DNA of 64,000 nt from UBA7672 sp963718145 (GTDB lineage Bacteria > Pseudomonadota > Alphaproteobacteria > Caulobacterales > Hyphomonadaceae), in the NCBI GenBank assembly GCA_963718145.1, contig CAVQYJ010000023.1:558001-622000 (forward strand). The letters run 5' to 3'. Positions 57,442-64,000 of this stretch are shown here, in pieces. Both the position numbers and the translations under genes were made by a program. The notes under the pieces are model-generated. The model was not told the DNA's origin. It worked only from the letters and a program-made list of their open reading frames with translations, and did no database searches. Positions within the stretch are counted from its first letter, which is position 1, and each line of letters starts with the position of its first letter.

Positions 57442-57824
57442 CGCCTCCTGCCTGGCTGCCCGGCGAGGTGATTCTCGCGATCCACGATGAGCAGATTGCG
57501 GAGCATGGCGGTCTCGCGGGCCTGCGAGACGCGAACTTGCTCGATAGTGCGCTGGCTCGGCCCCAGAACGCGTTCGCCCACGGCGAAGAAGATCCATGTA
57601 TGCTCGCCGCTCTGTACGCAGCCGCGATTATCCGCAATCACCCGTTCGCCGATGGCAACAAGCGAACCGGTTTTGTCAGTTGCGAACTGTTTCTCGCCGC
57701 AAACAGCCTGCTGCTGGAAGCAAGTGACGAGGCGTGCATCGAAAGGACCGTCGCGCTTGCAGCCGGCGAAGTCGGCGAAGACGCTTACGCCTCCTGGCTG
57801 CGCGACAACGTCGAGCCTTGCTGA
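57438..57824 (+). CDS. doc: Doc-type toxin (Fic fold)
   Basis: A 128-residue death-on-curing protein. Doc phosphorylates EF-Tu and blocks translation. The Fic core is HPFADGNKRTG (68-78), with the catalytic His68, Asp72 and the NKR anion-binding residues; DANLLDSALARPQNAF near 31-46 is the typical Doc N-terminal helix motif. Toxin of the pair with the upstream AbrB-like antitoxin. Confidence 0.9.
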   Translation: MTPPAWLPGEVILAIHDEQIAEHGGLAGLRDANLLDSALARPQNAFAHGEEDPCMLAALYAAAIIRNHPFADGNKRTGFVSCELFLAANSLLLEASDEACIERTVALAAGEVGEDAYASWLRDNVEPC

Positions 57825-57874
57825 TCGACCTGCAGTCTTCGATCCACTAATGTGCGCCGCACGGGAGGCGACAC

Positions 57875-58903
57875 ATGATCCTGGAAACCATAGAAGTCGG
57901 CGGCTGCCGTTCCTATATTTTCGGCTGCCCGAAGACGAACGTCGCCGCCGTCATCGATCCGGAGATCAGCGCCATGGAGCGCTATCGGGGCCTGGCCAGC
58001 CGCCACGGCCTAACGATCCGCTACGCCATCGACACGCACACCCACGCCGACCATTTTTCGGCCGCGCGAGAAATCGCCCGCGCGCTTGATGCGCAGGTTG
58101 TGATGAGCCATCTCTCCCCCGCCCCCTTCATCGACCTGCGCCTCGATGACGGCGACATGTTGCTCGTCGGCGACATGCGCATCCAGGCGATGGCGACGCC
58201 GGGCCACACGGCGGATTCCATCTGCCTCATCGTGCAGGATCACGTCTTCACCGGCGACACGCTGCTCATCGGCGGCACGGGCCGCACGGACCTGCCCACT
58301 GGCGATCCGGACAAGCTCCATGAAAGCCTCTTCACCCGCCTGCTGAAGCTCGATGCGGCAACCCACATTCATCCCGCGCACGAATACAAGGGCAGCGCCG
58401 GCTCCACCATCGGCGAAGAGATCGCGACCAACCCGCGCCTGCAAAAGACCGGCCGTGCCGAATTCGTCGCCATGATGCGCGCGCTCGACATCAAGGCGCC
58501 CACCCACCTTACCGAAGCGCTGCGCGTGAACATGAGCGGCGCCAAGTCCGTCGCCCAGCTCCTGGCCGAAGCCTCCGCCGCCACGCCCTTCATGTCGATG
58601 ACGGAACTCGCGGCCCGCCTCGCTTCGCGCCCCAACAATCTCATCGTCCTCGACGTGCGCGAGAAGGACGCCTTCGACGCCGGACATCTTCCCGGCGCGA
58701 TGTTCCTGCCGCGCGGCCAGCTCGAACTGCGCGTCAACGACGCATTCCCGGATCCCACGATCCGCATCGTTACGGTCTGCGAATTCGGCAAGATTTCGAC
58801 ACTCGCCGCCGCCACCCTCCGCTCCCTCGGCTTCATGCACGCCACCGCTCTCGACGGCGGCATGAAAGCCTGGCGCGAGGCCGGCATGGTGATCGAGACA
58901 TAG
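57875..58903 (+). CDS. MBL-fold metallo-hydrolase with rhodanese domain (persulfide dioxygenase-like)
   Basis: A 342-residue two-domain protein. The metallo-beta-lactamase half (1-200) has THTHADH at 54-60, PGHTADS near 109-115 and HPAHEY near 166-171, the ETHE1/glyoxalase II metal ligands. The rhodanese half (240-342) has VLDVREKDAFDAGHLPGA and the loop VCEFGKIS with Cys302 as sulphur acceptor. Such fusions oxidise persulfides and pass sulphur on. The ATG at 57875 has GGAGG upstream. Confidence 0.9.
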   Translation: MILETIEVGGCRSYIFGCPKTNVAAVIDPEISAMERYRGLASRHGLTIRYAIDTHTHADHFSAAREIARALDAQVVMSHLSPAPFIDLRLDDGDMLLVGDMRIQAMATPGHTADSICLIVQDHVFTGDTLLIGGTGRTDLPTGDPDKLHESLFTRLLKLDAATHIHPAHEYKGSAGSTIGEEIATNPRLQKTGRAEFVAMMRALDIKAPTHLTEALRVNMSGAKSVAQLLAEASAATPFMSMTELAARLASRPNNLIVLDVREKDAFDAGHLPGAMFLPRGQLELRVNDAFPDPTIRIVTVCEFGKISTLAAATLRSLGFMHATALDGGMKAWREAGMVIET

Positions 58904-58981
58904 CGCTCTCGCCTTGCAGCGATGTCGCCATGTCGAGCAAGCCGCAGTTGCCAGCGCGTCCCAGGCCGCTAGGTTCCCGCC

Positions 58982-59737
58982 ATGACCCAGACGCTGCGCA
59001 TCGCCCGCCGCTTCAGCGGCCCCGTCGCTTCCGGCAATGGCGGCTATTCCGCCGGCCTCGCGGCGCAGCTCCTCGGAACCGGCGCCGCCGAAGTCACGCT
59101 GCGCGCGCCGATACCGCTCGAACAGACGCTGCGCGCCCACGCCACCGACACGGGCCTCGACATCATGACCGACGATGCCGCCACACGCATCCTCATCATG
59201 TCGCTGCGATCGACAACGCTCGAAACCCCGAAAGTCGAATCCCCCGGCCTTGCCGCCGCCGAGATCGCCGCGCACTCGTTCCGCAAGATCGAGGACCACG
59301 TCCTGCCGCACTGCTTCGTCTGTGGCCCGGCCCGCGCCGAGGGCGATGGCCTGCGCATCTTCCCCGACTGGCTGAAGGATCCCGCCGGCCTCGACAACCC
59401 CAACGCTTTCCCGGTTGTCGCCGCTCCCTGGCGCCCGACGCCCGATCTCGCCGACGCGTCCGGCCGCATCGCGCCGGAATTCCTGTGGGCTGCGCTCGAT
59501 TGTCCCGGCGCCTTCGCCATCGAGGACGAACCCATCCTCCTCGGTCGCATCGCCGCCAAAATCATCGACCGCCCGCGCCCAGGCGCACCCATCATCGCCG
59601 TCGCGTGGCGGCGCGGCCAGGAACGCCGCAAGCACTATGCCGGCTCCGCCCTCTTCTCCGAGGCCGGCGCACTTCTGGCTTTCTCCGAACAGACCTGGAT
59701 CCAGATCGACGCGCACGCCCACACGAAGGAGATGTAG
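58982..59737 (+). CDS. Hotdog-fold thioesterase-like protein, hypothetical
   Basis: A 251-residue cytoplasmic protein. RFSGPVASGNGGYSAGLAAQLL at the start and FLWAALDCPGAFAI later are arranged as in two-hotdog-domain acyl-CoA thioesterase-like proteins; CFVCGPARAEGDGLRIFP between them is a conserved linker of this group. No specific substrate can be given. Six bp separate its stop from that of the convergent MFS gene. Confidence 0.7.
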   Translation: MTQTLRIARRFSGPVASGNGGYSAGLAAQLLGTGAAEVTLRAPIPLEQTLRAHATDTGLDIMTDDAATRILIMSLRSTTLETPKVESPGLAAAEIAAHSFRKIEDHVLPHCFVCGPARAEGDGLRIFPDWLKDPAGLDNPNAFPVVAAPWRPTPDLADASGRIAPEFLWAALDCPGAFAIEDEPILLGRIAAKIIDRPRPGAPIIAVAWRRGQERRKHYAGSALFSEAGALLAFSEQTWIQIDAHAHTKEM

Positions 59738-59743
59738 CCGCGC

Positions 59744-61183
59744 CTAGTGCATCGCCGGCGCCGGCTCGCCCGCGCCATGCGGCCGCTCGCGCAGCAGCAG
59801 GCCGAGCAGCGCGCCGACGCCCGCACACGCCGCACCCACCCAGAACGCCAGGCTGTAGCCCGCCGTCAGCGCCTCGGGCGCCCCCACGCCAGCGCCAAGC
59901 GCGCCCTTGGTCGCCGCCGCCGCGAGACTCGCCAGCACCGCCAGTCCCAGCGATCCGCCCATCATGAAGGCCGTGTTGACGATGCCGGACGCCAGCCCCG
60001 AATCCTTCGGCTCGACATCGCTCATCGCCGCCAGCAGGACGGGATTGAACGCCATCCCGGCGCCCACGCCGAGCAGCAGCATCGCCGGCAGCACGTGCAT
60101 CACGAACGACCCGTCCGCCGGCGCCATCGCGAACAGCGCCAGTCCCAGCGCCGCTAGCCCCAGCCCCGCCGCCAGTGGCCGCCTTATGCCGAACCGGTTC
60201 ACCGTCCACGCCGACAGCGAATACGAGAACGCGCCCATGATCAGGTTCGACGGCAGGAAAGCGAGCCCCACTTGCATCGGGCTGTATCCCAGCACCAGCT
60301 GCATGTAGAGCGCCGACAGGAAGAACCACGCGAACATCGCCGCCGCCCACAGCACGCCGATGACGTTCGACACCGCGATGTTGCGCAGCCTGAACAGCCC
60401 CAGCGGCACGAGCGGCGCCGTCACGCGCGACTCGATCACCAGGAACGCCAGCAGCAGCGCCACCGCCCCGCCGATCATCCCCAGCGTCTCGAGCGACATC
60501 CATCCCGCCTGCTCACCATTCACCACCGCATAGACCGCCAGCAGCAGGGATGCCGTGATCGTCACCGCCCCGCCAATGTCGAGGCTGCGCGACCCGCCCT
60601 CGGTCTTCGCATCCGGGATCAGCTTCAGCGACAGGAAGAACACCAGCGCACCGATCGGCAGGTTGACGAGGAAGATCGAGCGCCAGTCCAGCGCGCCTGT
60701 CAGCAACCCGCCCAGCAGCACGCCGACGCTGCCCCCGCCCGCCATCACGAAGCCATAGTAGCCCATCGCCTTCACGCGCTCGGGCCCATCCGGGAACAGG
60801 CTCATGATCAGCGACAGCGCCACCGCCGCCACCACCGCGCCGCCCAGCCCCTGCACCGCGCGCGCCACCACCAGCATCTCCTGGCTCACCGCCAGGCCGC
60901 ACACCGCCGACGCCGCCGTGAACACCACGATGCCCGCCAGCCACAGCAGCCGCTGCCCGTACAGGTCCGCCATCCGCCCGCCCAGCAGCATGAAGCCGCC
61001 GAACGTCAGCAGGTAGGCATTCACCACCCACACCAGCCCGGTCTCGCTGAACCCCAGCGACTCGCGGATAGTCGGCAGCGCGACGTTCACGATCGTGGAA
61101 TCGAGCACGATCATGATGTCGCCGAGGCAAAGAATGGCGAAAGCCAGCCATCGCTGGCGCGCGGTCAATGTCGATGCAGTCAT
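59744..61183 (-). CDS. MFS transporter, DHA2/EmrB type
   Basis: A 479-residue drug/H+ antiporter with about 14 membrane helices. The first helix motif LDSTIVNVALPTIRESLG, WVVNAYLLTFGG, the loop motif GGRMADLYGQR and GGLLTGALDWRSIFLVNLPIG are DHA2 signatures. No EmrA-like adaptor is next to it. The ATG at 61183 directly precedes the first helix. Confidence 0.9.
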   Translation of the reverse strand: MTASTLTARQRWLAFAILCLGDIMIVLDSTIVNVALPTIRESLGFSETGLVWVVNAYLLTFGGFMLLGGRMADLYGQRLLWLAGIVVFTAASAVCGLAVSQEMLVVARAVQGLGGAVVAAVALSLIMSLFPDGPERVKAMGYYGFVMAGGGSVGVLLGGLLTGALDWRSIFLVNLPIGALVFFLSLKLIPDAKTEGGSRSLDIGGAVTITASLLLAVYAVVNGEQAGWMSLETLGMIGGAVALLLAFLVIESRVTAPLVPLGLFRLRNIAVSNVIGVLWAAAMFAWFFLSALYMQLVLGYSPMQVGLAFLPSNLIMGAFSYSLSAWTVNRFGIRRPLAAGLGLAALGLALFAMAPADGSFVMHVLPAMLLLGVGAGMAFNPVLLAAMSDVEPKDSGLASGIVNTAFMMGGSLGLAVLASLAAAATKGALGAGVGAPEALTAGYSLAFWVGAACAGVGALLGLLLRERPHGAGEPAPAMH

Positions 61184-61345
61184 GATCCAGCCGTAGGGGA
61201 GGTCCGTTCCGGGCGCACCCATACCCGATCCGCCACAAAGACGAAAGGCGCCGCCGCCCCGCTTCCGCCACTCGCAAGACGCCCTACAGATCCTTGCAAT
61301 ACCAGCAACGCCAGCCCAGCCTCCTGCGTCCGGAGGGGACGCGCC

Positions 61346-62489
61346 ATGCACCTGCTGCCATTTGGATTGCTTGCTGTGGCGCTGATCGTCTTTCTGATCA
61401 GCACCCGGCAGTGGCGGCTGCCCTTGCGGAGCGCGATCTGGCTGGCGGGCGCGCATCCTTCTCGCCGCCAGCGCATGGCTTGCCCTCAGCAAGAATGACT
61501 ATGCAGGCCTGCTCGCCGTCCTCGGCGACAGCTTCGAGCACAACAGTGATTTCGGCCGCAGCGTGCTCGCCGAAGCATTGAGCAGAAACTGGGGCTCTGT
61601 TGGCGCGAGCCTCGCCGCCATGTTCTATGTCTTCCTTTTTCTGACGGCAGTTGTCGCCATCGCCTGCCTCATCGCCTTCACTCCCGGCGAAGGTGTCGAG
61701 AAGGTGGTTCGTCCAATCAATATCGCCGTGATCGGCGCCATCATGGGCGGCGCTCTCGCCCTGTCCGCGACAGCGATCGGCTTTGGCGGGCGGATCAAGC
61801 CAACCTTCTACGCGAAAGTCATCTCGGCCGAGGATATCATCGACGGCGACACGTTCTGGATGGGAGATGTGTCGATGCGGCTCTGGGGAATCGATGCTCC
61901 CGAGTTTCATCATCGGCCTCAGAAATGCCGAAAGCAAGACATGAGCGGTTGGTTGGATTGCGGCAGCGACGCCCGAGACGCTCTGTTGAAACGATTGGAA
62001 GGCAGGCTCGTGAGTTGCGGTCCGCCGCCAGTTCCCAAGGATGCGGACCCTGAAACAGTTCGCCGCTTTCGCAATGACGTCATCCGTCTCAAGGAAACTT
62101 TCGGGCGCCCGATCGTCAGCTGTTCCGTCCACACTGACGGCGAGACCATCGACATCGCCGAGGAGCTGGCGAAGGACGGACTCGTTGACATGTATCGCGG
62201 AGACAGCAAGTCCGACACGAGCGACGACATCAAGACCGCAGTAGAGGCAGCCATCCAGAATCGAAAGGGTATGTGGGCAGGCTGGACGCTCACGCCGGAT
62301 GACTGGCGAGGCAACCGGGCATGCCGCAACAATTTCGAGTCCGCCACATGGAGGCCTGCGGCGGAGGATTTGACGGGGCCGGTTGTGATGTGTGTGGACG
62401 CCTCGCCGCCGCCAGCGCAACCCGCCAACGACAACGCTCCGCTCCCACCTTCGGCGCTACCCTCCCCGCCGCCCGCCACCCCGCCCTGA
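61346..62489 (+). pseudogene. Membrane-anchored SNase-like nuclease, frameshifted near the 5' end
   Basis: An ATG at 61346 after GGAGGGG opens MHLLPFGLLAVALIVFLIS, a membrane helix, but that frame ends at 61498. Near 61445-61454 (GGCGGGCGCGCATC) a one-base slip joins SAIWLAG to RILLAASAWLALSKNDYAG, which continues through VLAEALSRNWG, two more helices, and an SNase-like domain (DIIDGDTFWMGDVSMRLWGIDAPE, in part). The SNase half has the D-GDT and RL-GIDAPE motifs plus several Cys. From a GTG at 61563 the 308-residue C-terminal part could still be made. Pro-rich tail. Confidence 0.7.
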
Positions 62490-62603
62490 CCTGCACCCTG
62501 ACCGCCCCGCCCATCGCAACCGTGCTTCTCACGCTTCCCCACACGTCATCCGCCCAGAATCCCCATGGCTTCCTGCGGGCTCCGGACAGGCGTATCAGGA
62601 GCC

Positions 62604-63020
62604 ATGGACACGTTCGCCCTTCTCACCCTGCAGCTCGCCAAGGCGTTCGGCATCGTGATGATCGCGGTGGCGCTCGGGGCGCTCACCCGCCCGCACCGCT
62701 TCGGAGAGGCGGTGGCGGATTTCGAGCGCTCGCCGGGCCTCGCGCTGCTGGGTGCGATCCTCGGCCTATTCATCGGCCTGGGCCTGATCATGACCCACAA
62801 CCTGTGGACCGACCTCACCGCAATCCTTGTGTCGATCATCGGCTGGGCGGCGCTGGCGAAGACGGCGCTCCTGCTCGCGGCGCCAAAAGGCTTTCTCAGC
62901 CTGGCCGCCGCCGCCACCTCGTCTCCGGGCCGCGTGCGCGTCTGGGGCGTCGTGATGCTGGTCGTCGGGGCCGTCTATCTCGCGCTCGGCGTGCTCGGCC
63001 GCGCCAGCGTCTCGCTCTAG
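62604..63020 (+). CDS. Small integral membrane protein, hypothetical
   Basis: A 138-residue protein with four hydrophobic helices (about 8-27, 46-66, 70-92, 108-130) and short loops. No family recognised. The ATG at 62604 directly precedes the first helix, which opens MDTFALLTLQLAKAFGIVMI. Its stop is one base from that of the convergent hypothetical membrane gene. Confidence 0.7.
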   Translation: MDTFALLTLQLAKAFGIVMIAVALGALTRPHRFGEAVADFERSPGLALLGAILGLFIGLGLIMTHNLWTDLTAILVSIIGWAALAKTALLLAAPKGFLSLAAAATSSPGRVRVWGVVMLVVGAVYLALGVLGRASVSL

Positions 63021-63021
63021 C

Positions 63022-63528
63022 TCAGACCGCCGCCGCGCCCTCTGGCGCATCCGCCCGCGCCTGGCGCAGGCGCGCCCACACCACCGCCGCGTGATACTGC
63101 ATCGCCGCCCGCAGCGCCCGCGCCAGCAGCCACGCCGTCAGCACGCCCGCCGCGACCAGGCACGCCGCCACCACCGGCGCCCCGCCTGCCGCCAAGCCCT
63201 GCACCAGCGGAGGGACGAACAGACCCGCATGCAGCACGACAGCCACGATCCCGACGATGATCGCCGTCCGCGAACACATCCGCCAGGCCATCAGCGCACA
63301 GCCCAGCGCCGCCACGGCAATCACGCCGCAGGCAATCATCGCCGGCATTGACGCGCCAAGCCTGTGCGGCAGCAGGACCAGCAGCGCCAGCTCCGCCATC
63401 GCCGTCAGTGCGAGGATGCCCAGCGCCAGCGGGGCCGCCCGCGTCCGGGCGAGGTGCCTCGCCATTTCGGCCCGCGACGCCGCCTGCTCCCACCGGGCCA
63501 TCCTCGACAGGCCGCCATCGTCTTCCAT
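63022..63528 (-). CDS. Hypothetical membrane protein
   Basis: A 168-residue protein: a charged N-terminus (MARWEQAASRAEMARHLARTR), four hydrophobic helices between about 32 and 142, and an Arg/Ala-rich end. Cys are few. Not recognised. Divergent from the riboswitch-controlled gene. Confidence 0.65.
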   Translation of the reverse strand: MEDDGGLSRMARWEQAASRAEMARHLARTRAAPLALGILALTAMAELALLVLLPHRLGASMPAMIACGVIAVAALGCALMAWRMCSRTAIIVGIVAVVLHAGLFVPPLVQGLAAGGAPVVAACLVAAGVLTAWLLARALRAAMQYHAAVVWARLRQARADAPEGAAAV

Positions 63529-63623
63529 GCTGCGCCTCCCTCGGCTGTGCTCCCCTGGAGCCGATACACTACCCGCGAAGCCGCAGCGCGGAAAAACCCT
63601 TCGCCCGCGCCAGCCTGCCGTGT

Positions 63624-63651
63624 TTGACCCGCTCGCCCGTTGCGCTAGTCT
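63624..63651 (+). promoter_or_regulatory. Candidate promoter before the TPP riboswitch
   Basis: TTGACC (63624-63629) and TAGTCT (63646-63651) are separated by 16 bp, similar to the alphaproteobacterial housekeeping consensus. It would start transcription about 63658, at the 5' edge of the riboswitch. Confidence 0.45.
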
Positions 63652-63654
63652 CTG

Positions 63655-63749
63655 CCCATCCGAGGGGCGCGGGCGGAAGCCTGCTGAGATCGAGCCTGGC
63701 CTGGCCGAGCACCCTTAGAACCTGATCCGGGTCATGCCGGCGAAGGGAC
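63655..63749 (+). promoter_or_regulatory. TPP (THI-box) riboswitch
   Basis: The conserved aptamer elements occur in order: GAGGGGCGC at the 5' side, CTGAGA (63684-63689), ACCCTTAGAACCTGAT (63711-63726) and GCCGGCGAAGGGA (63736-63748). The following AGGAG (63750-63754) is three bases before the ATG at 63758 and could be sequestered by an extended P1 when TPP binds, i.e. translational control. TPP riboswitches usually repress thiamine synthesis or transport genes. Confidence 0.92.
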
Positions 63750-63757
63750 AGGAGCGC

Positions 63758-64000
63758 ATGGACGACACGGCCCTCTGGCGACCCCACCTCAAGCCCGGCG
63801 AGCGCATCGTCTGGAGCGCGGCTGCATCCGACGCGCTGCGCCGCGCCGACCAGTCGCGCGTGCGGCTGCAGTCCGGCGCGTGGGCCATCGCCACGGGAGG
63901 ACTCGCGATCTTTTCGGGCTATCGCTTCTACGAAGCGGTGTTCACTGGAACCGGCCAGCCGGATCTGTCCGCAGCCGTCGCCGCCCCGCTGTTCTTCGCG
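63758..64000 (+). CDS. Riboswitch-controlled membrane protein, 5' part only
   Basis: Eighty-one codons are visible before the right edge. The N-terminus LWRPHLKPGERIVWSAAASD resembles the lead-in of bacterial PH-domain (DUF304/YdbT-like) membrane proteins; hydrophobic segments follow (SGAWAIATGGLAIFSGY and, at the edge, AVAAPLFFA). It does not look like ThiC, ThiM, ThiO, ThiB or a known thiamine transporter, although later genes of the operon are out of view. The start is fixed by the riboswitch end and AGGAG. Confidence 0.75.
   Translation, partial: MDDTALWRPHLKPGERIVWSAAASDALRRADQSRVRLQSGAWAIATGGLAIFSGYRFYEAVFTGTGQPDLSAAVAAPLFFA

Noticed and set aside
58010..59722. A 570-codon open frame on the minus strand
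   Set aside because: It spans two well-supported plus-strand genes (MBL-rhodanese and thioesterase-like) and shows no family features.

Overview
The window is a 64 kb piece of a high-GC alphaproteobacterial chromosome. Three things point to a holdfast-forming member of the Caulobacterales (Caulobacter/Hyphomonadaceae-like): a complete hfaA-hfaB-hfaD holdfast-anchor operon, an alphaproteobacterial rRNA operon (16S, tRNA-Ile, tRNA-Ala, 23S, 5S, tRNA-fMet) with a processed helix-9 type hairpin in the 23S gene, and several large TonB-dependent receptors. The species cannot be named from the sequence alone. Nothing here looks like a prophage, IS element, CRISPR array or conjugative island; it is ordinary chromosome with some poorly described genes.

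Layout. 1-9.9 kb: 3' end of a PQQ-type sugar dehydrogenase; a MacB/DevC-like ABC exporter operon behind a TATCG/CGATA inverted repeat; a TonB receptor followed by a single-domain response regulator; an exported DJ-1/PfpI protein; a pirin; a DUF4142 lipoprotein. 10-16.9 kb: one rRNA operon on the minus strand with a duplicated tRNA-fMet tail and terminator, then a CBS-domain protein. 17.2-20 kb: hfaABD behind a textbook sigma-54 promoter. 20-31 kb: CocE-type hydrolase, sterol-desaturase-like hydroxylase, a TIR/Sel1 membrane protein, a TonB receptor divergent from two tandem FolC-like Mur ligases (the first frameshifted). 30-34 kb: minus-strand cluster aguA-aguB-murI-patatin (agmatine to putrescine, plus D-glutamate). 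34-45 kb: large TonB receptor, GT39 glycosyltransferase, orphan RND adaptor, ferredoxin-NADP reductase, a second TIR membrane protein, acetyl-CoA synthetase, a split cold-shock/DUF1294 gene. 45-57 kb: multi-PAS hybrid histidine kinase, SelO, a Gmad2-like lipoprotein, a PcfJ-like protein behind a palindrome cluster, a FATP-type acyl-CoA synthetase and small secreted proteins. 57-64 kb: an AbrB-Doc toxin-antitoxin pair with a palindromic operator, an MBL-rhodanese protein, an EmrB-type MFS exporter, a frameshifted membrane-anchored SNase-like protein, and at the right edge a TPP riboswitch in front of a membrane protein that does not resemble a known thiamine gene.

The most interesting points are the sigma-54 promoter on the holdfast-anchor operon, the TPP riboswitch on an unfamiliar membrane gene, the tandem Mur-ligase pair next to a TonB receptor, and two membrane proteins that both carry an N-terminal TIR domain. 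Three genes need a single-base correction to read through, so either the assembly has indels or these genes are decaying; this cannot be decided from the sequence alone.
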